Under the pieces are notes generated by a model. The model did not search any database. It saw nothing but the letters and a program-made list of their open reading frames with translations, and was not told the DNA's origin. Below, piece after piece: positions 8,355 to 18,428 of a stretch of DNA of 64,000 bases. Source of the stretch: Desulfuromonas thiophila (GTDB taxonomy: Bacteria > Desulfobacterota > Desulfuromonadia > Desulfuromonadales > Desulfuromonadaceae); the NCBI RefSeq assembly GCF_900101955.1, contig NZ_FNAQ01000006.1, positions 1-64,000 of the forward strand, read 5' to 3'. Every line of letters begins with the position of its first letter. Position 1 is the first letter of the stretch. Made by a program: the position numbers and the translations under genes.

Positions 8355-11300
8355 TTATCCTTCGTTATCGGGGAGCTGTGCCGCCGTAACGGCGGGGGTG
8401 CGCTCGGCTGGCGCTGGCGCCGGCGTGGCGGCAGCGGCGGTTCGCCGGATCGGTCGGGGTCGCCACAGCGCCTGACGGCTGAAGCAGTCCCAGCCCCAGC
8501 GCAGCCAGCGCAGCAGGGCCAGGGCCAGCCACAGGGCCCACAGCAGCATCAGCAGGCGGTAGACCAGCAGCGGCACGCTCAGGGCCCAGCCCTGCGGCAG
8601 AACGTCAGCGCAGCGATCCTGATACCAGCGCAGATCCCAGGCGCTCGAACCGTTGCCGGCGATCTGCATCTGCGGCAATCCCAGCAGGCCCTGCTGGATG
8701 GCCAGCAGCAGCGTCAGCAGGGCCAACAGGGTCAGAAAACCCAGCAGCAGTTGCAGCAGATTGAAGCTCAACGGCCCGGGCAGGCGTGGCAACAGGCGTT
8801 CGCGGCAGCCGAGCACGACCAGCCACAGCACCACCGGCAGCAGTGCCAGCAGGCTGGTCTGACTCAGCCCGGCGCCGAGCAGCAGCCAGTGCCACCAGCG
8901 CAGCGGTGTCGGTGCATAACGGTCCAGCACCAGCGCCAGACCGGCCATCAGCAGCAGCATGCCCCAGAACAGTACTGCCGGCCCCAGTTGCGGCCCGCCG
9001 GCCAGCAGAATCCAGCGGTTGGCTGGCAGCTGCAGGTGGACATCGGCATTGACGCTGGCCTGCGACAGGGAGACGGCCGGTGTGCGGCTCAGCGGACCGA
9101 TGCCCTGTGGCTGTTGCCAGCGCAGGAAAAACTGCTGGGCGCCGGGTTGCAGTTCCAGCCGTACCCGCCGGCCCTGCTGTTGCAGCGGCTGGGGCACACC
9201 ATCGCGCTGCAGTTGCAGCAGCTGGGCGCCTTCCGGCAGCTGCAGTTGATAGTCCTGTCCCTGACTGCTGCGCAGTTCCAGCCGCAGTTCGGTTTCGCTG
9301 TGGCGCTGGCCAGCCCGCTGTTCCAGCAGGCTGTGATCGATGGTGAGGGTCTGCCCATCGCTGGCCGCCGGCCGGCCGATCGCCAGCCGCAGCTGTTCGC
9401 CCGGCCAGGGTTGCCACTGAGGCAGCCAGCGCCCCTGCTGAAAGCGGTGAATCGGTGGCAGACCCGTGGTGACAACGTGCCAGAGGGGGTCGACATCCAA
9501 CTGCCAGATCTCGCGATAGCTGCCATCGTCGCCGGCGGTCAGCTCCAGCGGACTGTGCAGGGGCAGACTGCTGTGCCAGCTGAAGCGGGTCATGCCCGGC
9601 GGCAGCGGCACCTCCAGCAGGCCGTCACGTACCTGGGCCTCGGCGCTGGTGACCTGTTCGCCCGGCAGCAGAGCCACCTGTAACAGGGCGGCACTGGCGG
9701 GGCTGCTGAGGCGGCGCAGCTGGCTGTCAATCTGCCAGTCGTGACGCAGTCGCAGGGTGCGGGTAATCTCGGCGAAGGGTGGCAGCTCCGCCGGTTGCAG
9801 CTGTTGCGGGGCAGTCGCGGCACGCCGCAGAGCGATTGGGCCCCGGCTGCCTTCGCCCGGTCGCAGACCGCTGGCCTGCCAGCCGTCCAACTGCAGCTGC
9901 ACCCGGCCGGCCGGCATCGCCAGATCCAGATCCAGACTGCCGGCATCCTCCGCCACCTGCAGCAACAGGTCGAGCTGGCTGATGCCGTTGCCGAGGCGGG
10001 CCCACAGATTCTGTTCATGGCGGAACAGTGGCACGGCACGGCCCTGGCCGTCGACGGCTTCGAGCAGCTGCAGGGATCGCATGTCCCCCGGCAGGGGTAC
10101 GGCGCTGGCTACGACGCTGCTGAATTGCAGCCGCAGCCGTAGCAGATTGTCCCGCAGTTCGATGTCGAGCTGTTGCAGGGCGGCGCAGTCGGGCGCGCAG
10201 TCGGGCGCGGCGGTCAGGCGCTGGCGTAATTCGTCGAGCAGTTGGGGCGACGGGAAGCTGTCGGCCTGAAGCGGTGCTGGCATCAGCACGGACAGGCCCA
10301 GCAGAACGGCGACCAGCAATGCCGGGGGAACTGCCGAGGTCGTGGCCGCAGCCTCCGGCGGGTTGTTGCTGGCACCGGACTGGCGGCCATCCGGTCGTGC
10401 CAGGCGGGCGAACAGCAGAGCCCCCAGCAAAAGGCCGGCCAGCAACAGCAGGCGGTTGAGCGCTGGCGGGATCAGCAGCAAGCGCAGCTGCTGCTGCGGT
10501 TGCACCGGGCCGTTCCAGGACAGCTCGGCACTGCGCCAGGACCAGCGCGGCAGGCCCGGTCCGGTCTGGCTCTTGAGTTCCGGCGCGTAGCGCGGCAGGG
10601 GCGCCGGCGCCAGTTCGGCCAGGGCGACGCGGCTGCTGGCCTGCTTGCTCAGGGGCATGGCGGTACTCTGCAGGGCGGCATCGAAGGATTCGGCCTGCTG
10701 GCCAGCCATGCGCCGCTGCGCCGCGGCGGGCGGCTCCAACTGGGGATAGAGCGCTGCCCGCATCTGCTGACTGGAGAAGCCCAGCAGCACCAGCAGCAGC
10801 GCCAGCAGGGTCGCACCGCGGGCCAGCTGACACAGCTGACGCAGACGGCCGGCCGGCACCAGCCGCAGCAGGGCGGTGGGCAGCAGGGTGGCCAGCCACA
10901 AAAGCCGCGGCGCGGCGGTTTCATGGTAGGTCAGTGCCAGGGCCAGCAGGGCCAGCAGGCCACTGCGCCAGCCCCACAGCCGACTGCAGCCGAGGCTGAC
11001 CATCAACACGACAAACAGATCGAACAGCGACCAGCTGCGCAGCCAGGTGGGGCCGACCCGATCGGCGCCGATGGCGTCGAACAGGCGCCAGCCCGGCGGC
11101 AGATGCAGCCGAACCTGCAGGGCTTCGGCGGAAAAGTTCCAGCCCAGTGCCGGCAGCTGACCGTCGGCGCCGCTTTCCAGCCGGCTTTCGGCCAGAACCT
11201 GCACCGTCTGCTGCCGTAATTCGACACCGGCCGGGCCGTCCGGTTGCAGGCGGGTGATGAACAGATCCTGCTGGTCGCTGTTGACGCGACCGAGCAGCAG

Positions 11301-12476
11301 TTCCGGCGCCGCTTCGAGCCGGCTGCCGCCGGCCAGGTTGCCGCTGATGCGGTCACGCAGGCTGTAGCCCCGGCCATCGAAATCCAGCCACAGATCGCGC
11401 TGCAGCTGCAGACGGTCGGCACTCGGGGGGTCGTCGCCCCGTTTCTGGCCGGTCAGGGTCAGCTGCTGTTGCGGTTCCAGCACAAAGGCCGGCAACTGGC
11501 GCCAGGCGGCAGGCAGGCCGGTTTGCTGCGGATCGATGGCCGGCGCGCCGCTGATGCGGATCGGGCGCAGCTCGGGGTGGCTTTCCACCACCCAGATTTC
11601 CTGTTGCGGCCAGGGCCCTTCCACTGGCGGCCGGCTAAAAACATCAGCGGGGCCGGTGTGACGGGCCTCAATGCGCAGCTGCCACTGGCCGGCCTGCAGA
11701 TGCAGCCGCAAGCGGCCATCGGGTTCCAGTCGGGCCGGCAGCGGGCTGTCGATGTCCAGCGGGATGAAGCCTTCCGGCAGCACCGGGGCACTGAGCAGCT
11801 CCCGCGCCGGGCCAGCCACCTGCAGCTCAATCAGGGTGGTCAGCCGTGCCGGGATGTCGTCGCTGAGTTTGCGCAGCACCTGCATCTGCACCTGTTCCTG
11901 GGTCGCCACATCGCCGGCCGTCGTCAACCACAGCTGATCGCCTTCCAGCCGTGGTTGAGGCACCAGCCGGCCATCGAGCTGCAGCTGCACCAGCCCGCAA
12001 TCGGGCGGCACGGCCAGCCGCTGGGGCCGCTGGTCGAAGTTCAGCTGACCGCTGATGCGGTAGTCGCCGGCCGGCAGCCACAGCGCCGGGCAGTCATTGT
12101 GGCGCAATACCGGCGCCGGGGCGTCGTTGCAGCGCACCCGTTGCGGCCACAAGCGGGCGTCGCCCGGCAGGCGTTGCCAGCCGGCCTGATCGAGGCGTAG
12201 CTGTAGATCGAACTGCGCCGCTGTCGCCGTCACCAGCATGTCCAGCCGGGTCGGCCAGCGGCACTGGCGGTTTTCACTCTGATTCCACAGCAGGGGGCAG
12301 ACCCGCTCCGGCTGCTGATGCAGCACCCAATCGCTCCAGGGCTGCAGTTGGGGGGGCAGTTTTTCCGGGCTGAAGGGAGCGGCCTGCAATGGCAGGGCCG
12401 CCAGCAGCAGAACGGGCAGCAGCAAGAACAGCAGGAGCGCGCGTGGTTGCAGGGCTGGCCGGCGGGAGCGCATCAT
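8355..12476 (-). CDS. Large (1373-residue) exported/membrane protein of unknown function
   Basis: A signal peptide (LLLFLLLPVLLLAALPLQAA, about residues 14-33) leads into a long predicted extracytoplasmic beta-rich region. Hydrophobic helices follow around 475-575, another near 675, and a second signal-like helix near 715 (LLVAVLLGLSVLMPAPLQA). A second extracytoplasmic region then ends in a cluster of about four helices. The two halves look like two exported modules joined in one chain. Composition is strongly Leu/Gln/Arg/Pro-rich, with CAG and CTG codons dominating. I recognise no catalytic motif. GGAGAT lies before the ATG at 12476. It precedes DUF4126 by 6 bp, so a shared membrane role is plausible. 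I recall similar large hypothetical proteins in Geobacter relatives but cannot confirm this. Confidence 0.7.
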   Translation of the reverse strand: MMRSRRPALQPRALLLFLLLPVLLLAALPLQAAPFSPEKLPPQLQPWSDWVLHQQPERVCPLLWNQSENRQCRWPTRLDMLVTATAAQFDLQLRLDQAGWQRLPGDARLWPQRVRCNDAPAPVLRHNDCPALWLPAGDYRISGQLNFDQRPQRLAVPPDCGLVQLQLDGRLVPQPRLEGDQLWLTTAGDVATQEQVQMQVLRKLSDDIPARLTTLIELQVAGPARELLSAPVLPEGFIPLDIDSPLPARLEPDGRLRLHLQAGQWQLRIEARHTGPADVFSRPPVEGPWPQQEIWVVESHPELRPIRISGAPAIDPQQTGLPAAWRQLPAFVLEPQQQLTLTGQKRGDDPPSADRLQLQRDLWLDFDGRGYSLRDRISGNLAGGSRLEAAPELLLGRVNSDQQDLFITRLQPDGPAGVELRQQTVQVLAESRLESGADGQLPALGWNFSAEALQVRLHLPPGWRLFDAIGADRVGPTWLRSWSLFDLFVVLMVSLGCSRLWGWRSGLLALLALALTYHETAAPRLLWLATLLPTALLRLVPAGRLRQLCQLARGATLLALLLVLLGFSSQQMRAALYPQLEPPAAAQRRMAGQQAESFDAALQSTAMPLSKQASSRVALAELAPAPLPRYAPELKSQTGPGLPRWSWRSAELSWNGPVQPQQQLRLLLIPPALNRLLLLAGLLLGALLFARLARPDGRQSGASNNPPEAAATTSAVPPALLVAVLLGLSVLMPAPLQADSFPSPQLLDELRQRLTAAPDCAPDCAALQQLDIELRDNLLRLRLQFSSVVASAVPLPGDMRSLQLLEAVDGQGRAVPLFRHEQNLWARLGNGISQLDLLLQVAEDAGSLDLDLAMPAGRVQLQLDGWQASGLRPGEGSRGPIALRRAATAPQQLQPAELPPFAEITRTLRLRHDWQIDSQLRRLSSPASAALLQVALLPGEQVTSAEAQVRDGLLEVPLPPGMTRFSWHSSLPLHSPLELTAGDDGSYREIWQLDVDPLWHVVTTGLPPIHRFQQGRWLPQWQPWPGEQLRLAIGRPAASDGQTLTIDHSLLEQRAGQRHSETELRLELRSSQGQDYQLQLPEGAQLLQLQRDGVPQPLQQQGRRVRLELQPGAQQFFLRWQQPQGIGPLSRTPAVSLSQASVNADVHLQLPANRWILLAGGPQLGPAVLFWGMLLLMAGLALVLDRYAPTPLRWWHWLLLGAGLSQTSLLALLPVVLWLVVLGCRERLLPRLPGPLSFNLLQLLLGFLTLLALLTLLLAIQQGLLGLPQMQIAGNGSSAWDLRWYQDRCADVLPQGWALSVPLLVYRLLMLLWALWLALALLRWLRWGWDCFSRQALWRPRPIRRTAAAATPAPAPAERTPAVTAAQLPDNEG

Positions 12477-12565
12477 GAGAAAGATCTCCGTTCAAGGATG
12501 GCGGCGAGACGGCGAAAAGCGCCAGCGGACGCTGTTTCACCTGCCTGTTCGGGGGCGGCTGGCTC

Positions 12566-12593
12566 AGTATAACGGAATTGGTCGCGATTGCCA
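12566..12593 (-). promoter_or_regulatory. Possible sigma-70 promoter for the large membrane protein operon
   Basis: On the minus strand TGGCAA is followed after 16 bases by TATACT, about 90 bp upstream of the start at 12476. The -10 is good and the -35 is weak. Confidence 0.35.
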
Positions 12594-12630
12594 GTTGGGC
12601 CGCGGGTGATCTTTTGCGGGGGGGATGGCT

Positions 12631-13488
12631 TCAGCGTTGGCGGCCGAGCTGACACAGCAGGGCATCGAGCCAGCGGGTCGGCAGCAGCCGGCGGCACAGG
12701 GCCAGAACGTAGGCCGGCAGGGTGACGTAGTAGCGCGGCCGGGCCCGGCGTGCCTGCAGGGCGTGCAGCACCGGTCTGACGACGGCGGCCGGATCGGCGG
12801 TGAAGGGCGTCGGGTGGTCACTGGCGGCGTAATAGCCGCGCACCCGGCGGTAGAGCGGGGCGTAGGGGCTGCTCTGGCTGTCGACACGGGCATCGAAGGC
12901 GGCCAGGGCATTGGCGCGGAAGGCGCTGCGGATAGGGCCCGGCGTGATCAGGCTGACTTGCACGCTGCTGCCGCGCAGCTCCAGCCGCAGGCTGTCGGTC
13001 AGTCCTTCAAGGGCGAATTTGCTGGCGTTGTAGGCGCCCTGCAGCGGAAAGGCGACGCGGCCGAGAATGGAACTGATCTGGATCAGCCGGCCGCCCCGAC
13101 CCTGGCGCAGGGCCGGCAACAGGGCCTGGGTCAGCTGGTGGGTGCCGAACAGGTTGGTGGCGAACTGGGCTTCCAGCGCCGCGCGGCTCAGATCCTCCAC
13201 CGCCGCCGGCTGGCCGTAGGCGGCGTTGTTGATCAGGGCATACAGATCGCCATCGCACAGGGCCAGAACGTTCGCCGCAGCCTCGCCGACGCTGACGGGG
13301 TCGGCCAGTTCCAGGGCGATGGCCTGCAGCCCGGCCCGGCGCAGCTCGGCCAGATCCTCCGGCCGCCGCGCCGTGGCGATAACGCGGTAGCCGTGGCGGG
13401 GTAGAGCCAACGCCAGCTGGCGGCCGATGCCGCTGGAGGCGCCGGTGACGACCACCCAGCGCTCGCTTTGATCCGTCTGACTTGTCAT
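12631..13488 (-). CDS. Short-chain dehydrogenase/reductase
   Basis: The 285-residue protein has the classical SDR layout. The NAD(P)-binding TGASSGIG is near residue 15, NNAAYG in strand 4, the catalytic Ser in ISSILG, and YNASK as the Tyr-Lys pair. An Arg pair (ATARR) after the second strand suggests NADPH preference. The substrate is unknown. The gene overlaps the stop of dgt by four bases (ATGA), making it the last member of the riboswitch-led thi operon. Confidence 0.85.
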   Translation of the reverse strand: MTSQTDQSERWVVVTGASSGIGRQLALALPRHGYRVIATARRPEDLAELRRAGLQAIALELADPVSVGEAAANVLALCDGDLYALINNAAYGQPAAVEDLSRAALEAQFATNLFGTHQLTQALLPALRQGRGGRLIQISSILGRVAFPLQGAYNASKFALEGLTDSLRLELRGSSVQVSLITPGPIRSAFRANALAAFDARVDSQSSPYAPLYRRVRGYYAASDHPTPFTADPAAVVRPVLHALQARRARPRYYVTLPAYVLALCRRLLPTRWLDALLCQLGRQR

Positions 13489-14828
13489 GGCGCGAGAATC
13501 CCTTCGATTTCGCTGGAGATGCGGATGGCGTAATTATCGGTCAACCCGGCAATGAAGTCGAAGGCTTGGCGCAGCCACCAGTCGTAGTCGCGCTGGTGGT
13601 GCTGTTCGACATAGGTATGGTCCCAGGCCAGATCAAGACACTTGCGGGTGATGAAGGGCAGTTCCCTGTAAACGAAGCTGTCGCGGCGGTCGCAAAGGGA
13701 TTGCAGCGCCAGGGCGAAGGCCTTGATGATGCGGCCGATCATCTTGTAGGCGCCCAGTTCGTAACCCAGCTTGGCACGGTGGGAAAAGATCTCCTGATAA
13801 AGCTCGGCTATCTCAGCGAAGCCGTCGCGAAAACGGTCGGCAAAAGCACTTTTCAGGTCGTCCTCGCGTTCACCAGCCATGATGGCGGCATAGTCGGCGG
13901 CGAAGATGCGCAGGGCCTCATTGATCAGCGCCTCGATGGCCTGACCGCGCACCTGTGCCAATGACCAGTCGGGCCGGGCGTTGCCGGCCAGTTTGAGAAA
14001 CAGCTCCTTGATTGGCCGTTCCGGGAAGATGCGCATGGAAACGGCATCCTCCATGTCGAGCATGCGGTAGCAGATATCGTCGGCCACCTCGGTCAGAAAC
14101 GACAGCGGATGCCGGGCGATGCGGTTGTCGGCGCGGCGCAGGCCCATGTCGTCGGCCAGATCGTCGAACAGGGCCTGCTCGCTGCTGAACACATTGAACT
14201 TGTGCTTGGCGGTAGCGCGCGGGTCGTCGCTGGTCCAGGGATATTTGATCATGGCGCCAAGGCTGGCGTAGGTCAGGCGCATGTAGCCGCAGGCCGGGTT
14301 GTCGTGTCGCGCCGCCAGGCGAAAGCCCTGGGCGTTGCCCTCGAACAGCAGCAGATCGGCGCGGGTGCGGGGGCTGACGCGGTCGGCGAAGATCAGCGCT
14401 TGGTGGGCGTCGAGCCATTCGCGGATGGCGTATTCACCGGCATGGCTGAAGGGCGGGTTGCCGATATCGTGGACCAGACAGCCGACCTGGAGGATCTGCG
14501 GTACGTCATCGAAGCGTTCGGCCTGCGCCGGATGCTGCCGGCGCAGAAAAGCCTGCACCTTCTTGCCGAGGGAACGGCCGACGCTGCCGACTTCGATGGA
14601 ATGGATCAGGCGGTTGTGAATGTGGTCGTTGGGTGCCAGCGGATGGACCTGGGTCTTGCGCGCCAGACGGCGGAAGGGCTCGCTGAACACCACCCGGTCA
14701 TAGTCCGACTCAAAGGCGCTGCGTTCGGCGCTGCCCGGCGCTGGCGGGCTGGGGGGGCGCTGCTGGCCGGCACGTTTCTGCGACAGCAGCCGGGGCCACT
14801 GCAGGGCCTCGCTGGCGGGAGCGGTCAT
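13485..14828 (-). CDS. dgt: dGTPase-like deoxynucleotide triphosphohydrolase (HD domain)
   Basis: The 447-residue protein carries the dNTPase/HD signatures: FRRLARKTQVHPL, HNRLIHSIEVGSVGRSLGKK, HDIGNPPFSHAGE and, later, ADDICYRMLDMEDA. These supply the metal-binding His/Asp set. Such enzymes cleave dNTPs to deoxynucleoside and triphosphate and help balance dNTP pools. It overlaps thiE upstream and the SDR gene downstream by four bases each (ATGA), so it should be translated from the thi mRNA. Its presence in a thiamine operon is unexpected. Related proteins include dNTPases with broader specificity. Confidence 0.85.
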   Translation of the reverse strand: MTAPASEALQWPRLLSQKRAGQQRPPSPPAPGSAERSAFESDYDRVVFSEPFRRLARKTQVHPLAPNDHIHNRLIHSIEVGSVGRSLGKKVQAFLRRQHPAQAERFDDVPQILQVGCLVHDIGNPPFSHAGEYAIREWLDAHQALIFADRVSPRTRADLLLFEGNAQGFRLAARHDNPACGYMRLTYASLGAMIKYPWTSDDPRATAKHKFNVFSSEQALFDDLADDMGLRRADNRIARHPLSFLTEVADDICYRMLDMEDAVSMRIFPERPIKELFLKLAGNARPDWSLAQVRGQAIEALINEALRIFAADYAAIMAGEREDDLKSAFADRFRDGFAEIAELYQEIFSHRAKLGYELGAYKMIGRIIKAFALALQSLCDRRDSFVYRELPFITRKCLDLAWDHTYVEQHHQRDYDWWLRQAFDFIAGLTDNYAIRISSEIEGILAP

Positions 14829-15469
14829 GGCACGGGCCTTTCCGGGTTGAAAGCGGCCTGCAGCTGGCGCGCGGCCTGCGCGGGGTCTGCGGCGGCCAGG
14901 ATGGCGCGGATCAGGGCGATGCCACGGGCACCAGCAGCGCGCACAGCCGGTGCCCGTTCGCTCGTGATGCCGCCGAGGGCGAAAACCGGCAGTTTAACCG
15001 CCGCGCACAGGCCGTGCAAGGCGTCGAGGCCCTGGGGCGGACCGTAGGCGGCCTTGGACGGCGTGGCGTAGATGGGGCTGAAGCAGAGGAAATCGGCGCC
15101 CTCGGCCTCGGCTTGCAGCGCTCGCTCAAGGCTGTGGCAGGAAACGCCCAGCAGCCGTTCCGGCCCCAGCAGGCGCCGCGCCATGGCGACGGGCAGGGAC
15201 TGCTCGGTCAGCTGCACGCCATCGGCGGCCACCGCCAAGGCGATGTCGATGCGGTCGTTGAGCAGCAGCCGGGCGCCGGCGGCTGCTGTCAGTTGGCGCA
15301 GTTCAAGGGCCAGGGCATAAAGCTCAGCGGTGGCCAGATCCTTCTCGCGCAGTTGAACGGCGCCGACCCCGCCGGCCAGGGCCGCTGTCACGGCTTCGGC
15401 CAGGCTGCGGCCGGCCGGCAGCTGGTGGCGGTCGCTGATCAGGTAGAGGTCGAAGTCGACAGTGGCCAT
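14825..15469 (-). CDS. thiE: Thiamine-phosphate synthase
   Basis: The 214-residue TIM barrel joins hydroxymethylpyrimidine diphosphate to thiazole phosphate. Recognisable elements are VQLREKDL, LLLNDRIDIALAVAADGVQL, the GVSCHSLERA segment, FSPIYATPSK and FALGGIT near the C-terminus. The ATG at 15469 overlaps the thiH stop by one base (TGATG); an upstream in-frame start at 15511 would run into thiH and adds no family sequence. The gene is in the thi operon between thiH and dgt. Confidence 0.92.
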   Translation of the reverse strand: MATVDFDLYLISDRHQLPAGRSLAEAVTAALAGGVGAVQLREKDLATAELYALALELRQLTAAAGARLLLNDRIDIALAVAADGVQLTEQSLPVAMARRLLGPERLLGVSCHSLERALQAEAEGADFLCFSPIYATPSKAAYGPPQGLDALHGLCAAVKLPVFALGGITSERAPAVRAAGARGIALIRAILAAADPAQAARQLQAAFNPERPVP

Positions 15470-16590
15470 CAGCTGGCGGCGTTCAAAAAGGCGCTGTCCC
15501 AGTCCTTCCACACGGCCTCGTAGCCGCGCGCGCGGATGGCCCGGCTCATGGCCGCCGGCGAACGGTCGTCGTCGATGGCGAATTGCTCGCTGTTGGCGCC
15601 CTTGCTGGCATGACCACCCGGTGCGGTGCAGGAACCGGCACTCATGTGGGTGATGCCCAGCGGCAGCAGGGCGTCGCGCAGGCGGGCGCTTTCGCGCGTT
15701 GACAGGAACAGGCCGGCATCGGGAATCAGCAGCCGCATGGCGCAGACCATTTGCACCAGCTCGGTGTCGCTGATGATGTGCAGCGGGGCGAAGCCGCCAT
15801 CGGCCGGGCGGATACGCGGAAAGGAGATGCTGACCTGGCTGCGCCAGTAGCGCCGCGCCAGATACTGGGCATGCAGGCCGGTATAAAAGGCTTCGCTGGC
15901 GAAGTCGCCCAGCCCCAGCAGGGCGCCGATGCCGATGCGGCGCAGCCCGGCCTGGCCGGCCCGGTCCGGTGCTTCAAGGCGGTAGTGATAATCGCGTTTC
16001 TTGCCGAAGGGGTGCAGATCGGCATAGAGCTGCGGATCGTAGGTTTCCTGATACAGGGTCAGGCCATCGACGCCGGCGGCTACCATCTGGCGGTAGCCGT
16101 CGGTATCCATCGGGTAGACCTCGATGCTGATGGAGCTGAACAGCGGCTTGATGCGCTCGATGGCAGCCACCAGATAGCGGTTGTCGGCCAGCTTCTGGGC
16201 CTCGCCGGTCAGCAGCAGAATGTGACGGAAGCCGTAGTCGTTGATGATGCGGGCTTCGCGCTCGATCTCCTCCAGTGTCAACGTGGCGCGCGGGATCTTG
16301 TTGCAGGCGTTGAAGCCGCAGTATTTACAGCCATTGCTGCACTCGTTCGACAGATACATCGGCGTGTACAGATAGATGTTGTTGCCGAAGCGCTGCTGGG
16401 TCAGGCGGTGGGCCTTCTGCGCCAGCGGTTCGATATAATCTTGCGCCGCCGGCGACAGCAGCGCCTGCAGGTCGGCCAGCCCCAGGCGCTCGGCGGCCAG
16501 CGCCCGTTCGACATCGGCGGCCGTGCGGCTGGCTACCTGGTCGCGCACCTGTTCAAGGGGGTAACGGCGGATTTCGTCGCAGAAACTCAT
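15469..16590 (-). CDS. thiH: 2-iminoacetate synthase (radical SAM)
   Basis: The 373-residue radical SAM enzyme cleaves tyrosine to dehydroglycine (2-iminoacetate) for thiazole assembly by ThiG. The cluster motif appears as CSNGCKYC within [20 protein letters not shown] (CxxxCxxC). The C-terminal [12 protein letters not shown] segment is also characteristic of ThiH. The start [10 protein letters not shown] at 16590 overlaps the thiG stop by four bases. Use of ThiH rather than the oxygen-dependent glycine oxidase ThiO fits an anaerobic lifestyle. Confidence 0.93.
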   Translation of the reverse strand: MSFCDEIRRYPLEQVRDQVASRTAADVERALAAERLGLADLQALLSPAAQDYIEPLAQKAHRLTQQRFGNNIYLYTPMYLSNECSNGCKYCGFNACNKIPRATLTLEEIEREARIINDYGFRHILLLTGEAQKLADNRYLVAAIERIKPLFSSISIEVYPMDTDGYRQMVAAGVDGLTLYQETYDPQLYADLHPFGKKRDYHYRLEAPDRAGQAGLRRIGIGALLGLGDFASEAFYTGLHAQYLARRYWRSQVSISFPRIRPADGGFAPLHIISDTELVQMVCAMRLLIPDAGLFLSTRESARLRDALLPLGITHMSAGSCTAPGGHASKGANSEQFAIDDDRSPAAMSRAIRARGYEAVWKDWDSAFLNAAS

Positions 16591-17396
16591 GACGCGCTCC
16601 CCAGAAAACCGGTCAGCGGGCTGGAAGCCTCGGCCCGCTGCTGTACCTTGCCCAGGCCGGCCAGATAGCCCTCGCGGCCGGCCTGTACCGCCTTGGCAAA
16701 GGCTGCCGCCATGCGCGGCGGGTCGCCGGCGACGGCCAGCGCGGTGTTGACCAGTACGGCGTCGGCGCCCATTTCCAGCGCCTCGGCGGCATGGGACGGT
16801 GCCCCCAAGCCGGCATCGACCACCACCGGCACGATGGCCTGCTCGATGATGATGGCGATGTTGTCGCGGGTGCGGATGCCCTTGTTGGTACCAATGGGCG
16901 CGCCCAGCGGCATGACCGTGGCAACGCCGGCTTCCTGCAGATGCTTGGCCAGCACCGGATCGGCATTGATGTAGGGCAGCACGATGAAACCCTCCTTCAC
17001 CAGAACCTCGGCGGCCTTGAGGGTCTCGATGGGATCGGGCAGCAGATAGTAGGGATCGGGCGTCACCTCCAGCTTGACCCAGGGCTCGCAGCCGGCCGCA
17101 CGCGCCAGCCGTGCCAGGCGGATGGCTTCCTCGGCGTCGCGGGCACCGCTGGTGTTGGGCAGCAGCAGGTATCTGTTGCGGTCGATGTGGTTGAGCAGGT
17201 CGTCCTGAGGACTGCCGATATCGACCCGCCGCAGCGCCACGGTGACGATGTCGCTGCCGGAGGCTTCCAGGGTGGCGGCCATGACGGCGTTGGAGGAAAA
17301 TTTCCCCGTTCCGACCATCAGGCGCGAGCCGAAGGAGCGGCCGGCAATCACCAGGGGATCGCAGAGCGGTTGTTCGGTGGCGTTGTGCGGATTCAT
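16587..17396 (-). CDS. thiG: Thiazole synthase
   Basis: The 269-residue barrel condenses 1-deoxyxylulose 5-phosphate, dehydroglycine and the ThiS thiocarboxylate. Signatures include [37 protein letters not shown], the Schiff-base lysine in WVKLEV and [20 protein letters not shown]. The start at 17396 follows a ~100-bp gap after thiS, the largest gap between thi genes here. Length and motifs are standard. Confidence 0.95.
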   Translation of the reverse strand: MNPHNATEQPLCDPLVIAGRSFGSRLMVGTGKFSSNAVMAATLEASGSDIVTVALRRVDIGSPQDDLLNHIDRNRYLLLPNTSGARDAEEAIRLARLARAAGCEPWVKLEVTPDPYYLLPDPIETLKAAEVLVKEGFIVLPYINADPVLAKHLQEAGVATVMPLGAPIGTNKGIRTRDNIAIIIEQAIVPVVVDAGLGAPSHAAEALEMGADAVLVNTALAVAGDPPRMAAAFAKAVQAGREGYLAGLGKVQQRAEASSPLTGFLGSAS

Positions 17397-17497
17397 GAGA
17401 CAAACCTTTCCGGCGCCGGTTGTGGCAACGGGCGCGCAGGAGACAAGAAAAAAGGATCAGGGGTGACGTGGCCGGGAATCAATCAGCGCACCGGTCC

Positions 17498-17695
17498 TTA
17501 GCCGCCACCGACGAAACGGACGATTTCGAGGCGGTCGCCTTCGGCCAGGCCGGTGGCGCTGTACTGGTCAGCACGGAGAATCCGGCCGTTGTGTTCGATG
17601 GCGACGCGGGCGGGGTCGATTTGCAGTTCTGCCAGCAGGGCGGCCAGATCGGTAGCCATGATGGCACGCGCGGCGCCGTTGATGGTCAGGTTCAT
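17498..17695 (-). CDS. thiS: Sulfur carrier protein ThiS
   Basis: The 65-residue ubiquitin-like protein starts MNLTINGAARAI and ends in a run of three glycines after VRF. The C-terminal Gly-Gly is the site of adenylation by ThiF and thiocarboxylation. The start at 17695 overlaps the thiF stop by four bases. It is near the usual size for ThiS. Confidence 0.9.
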   Translation of the reverse strand: MNLTINGAARAIMATDLAALLAELQIDPARVAIEHNGRILRADQYSATGLAEGDRLEIVRFVGGG

Positions 17696-18354
17696 GGTGA
17701 ACAATCCTCCACGGGGTCGAGGCCCAGCAGCAGACGGACGACCGCCTGGGCCTGGTGATGGGCGGCAATGCCGACGCGGCTGGCATAGAGGCTGCCGCAG
17801 GTCTCGACGGCGCTGTGGCCGTCGCCGCACAGGTAGAAGTGGCCGAAGGGCCGCCGCGTGACGATCTGATTGGCCGGGCCGCAACCGGCCATGCCGGAGG
17901 CTCCTACCAGAGGTCGCTGGGGGCAGGCGGCCAGCCAGGTGCTGGTCAGGTCGGCTTTGGCGACCGGATCGTCGAAGGCCTCCACCAGAATGTCGACCGT
18001 GCCGAACAGCTCCAGCAGGTTGGCAGCTGAGACCCGCAGCGGCTGGGCGATGATGCGCACGCCGGGATGAATGCGTTGCAGATTGGCGCGCAGCGCTTCC
18101 ACCTTGGGCAGGCCGATCTGGTCGATGAAATACTGCTGGCGCCCCAGATTGACCGCCTCGACCCGGTCGAAATCGGCCACGATCAGGGTGCCGATGCCCA
18201 GCCGCGCCAGGGCCGCCGCGATGACTGAACCCAACCCGCCGGCACCGGCCAGGCCAACGGTAGCACTTTTGAAGCGCTGCACGGCGCTGGCGCCATGGCG
18301 GGCAATCAGCAGCTGATCAAGTTCGCTGGCGCTGACGGACGACGCTGTGGACAC
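17692..18354 (-). CDS. thiF: Sulfur carrier adenylyltransferase ThiF (E1-like)
   Basis: This E1-like enzyme activates the ThiS C-terminus. The nucleotide-binding site is GLAGAGGLGSVIAAALAR, followed by VADFDRVEAVNLGRQ, where the Asp and Arg bind ATP; Cys residues occur in CGPAN and ETCGS. A GTG at 18354 preceded by AAGGAAAT is chosen, giving 220 residues. The longer open frame (to 18471) runs back into leader hairpins and is not protein-like. It is the first gene after the TPP riboswitch. Confidence 0.88.
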   Translation of the reverse strand: MSTASSVSASELDQLLIARHGASAVQRFKSATVGLAGAGGLGSVIAAALARLGIGTLIVADFDRVEAVNLGRQQYFIDQIGLPKVEALRANLQRIHPGVRIIAQPLRVSAANLLELFGTVDILVEAFDDPVAKADLTSTWLAACPQRPLVGASGMAGCGPANQIVTRRPFGHFYLCGDGHSAVETCGSLYASRVGIAAHHQAQAVVRLLLGLDPVEDCSP

Positions 18355-18428
18355 GGGCAGGATTTCCTTGCAAGTAGAGGGTGCGGGGCGTTGCGACGAA
18401 CAAGACCGGCGGGAGGGATCAAACGGAA

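Noticed and set aside
7644-9683. Plus-strand 679-codon Gln/Pro-rich frame opposite the large membrane protein
   Set aside because: Composition follows CTG/CAG codons read on the other strand; no ribosome site.
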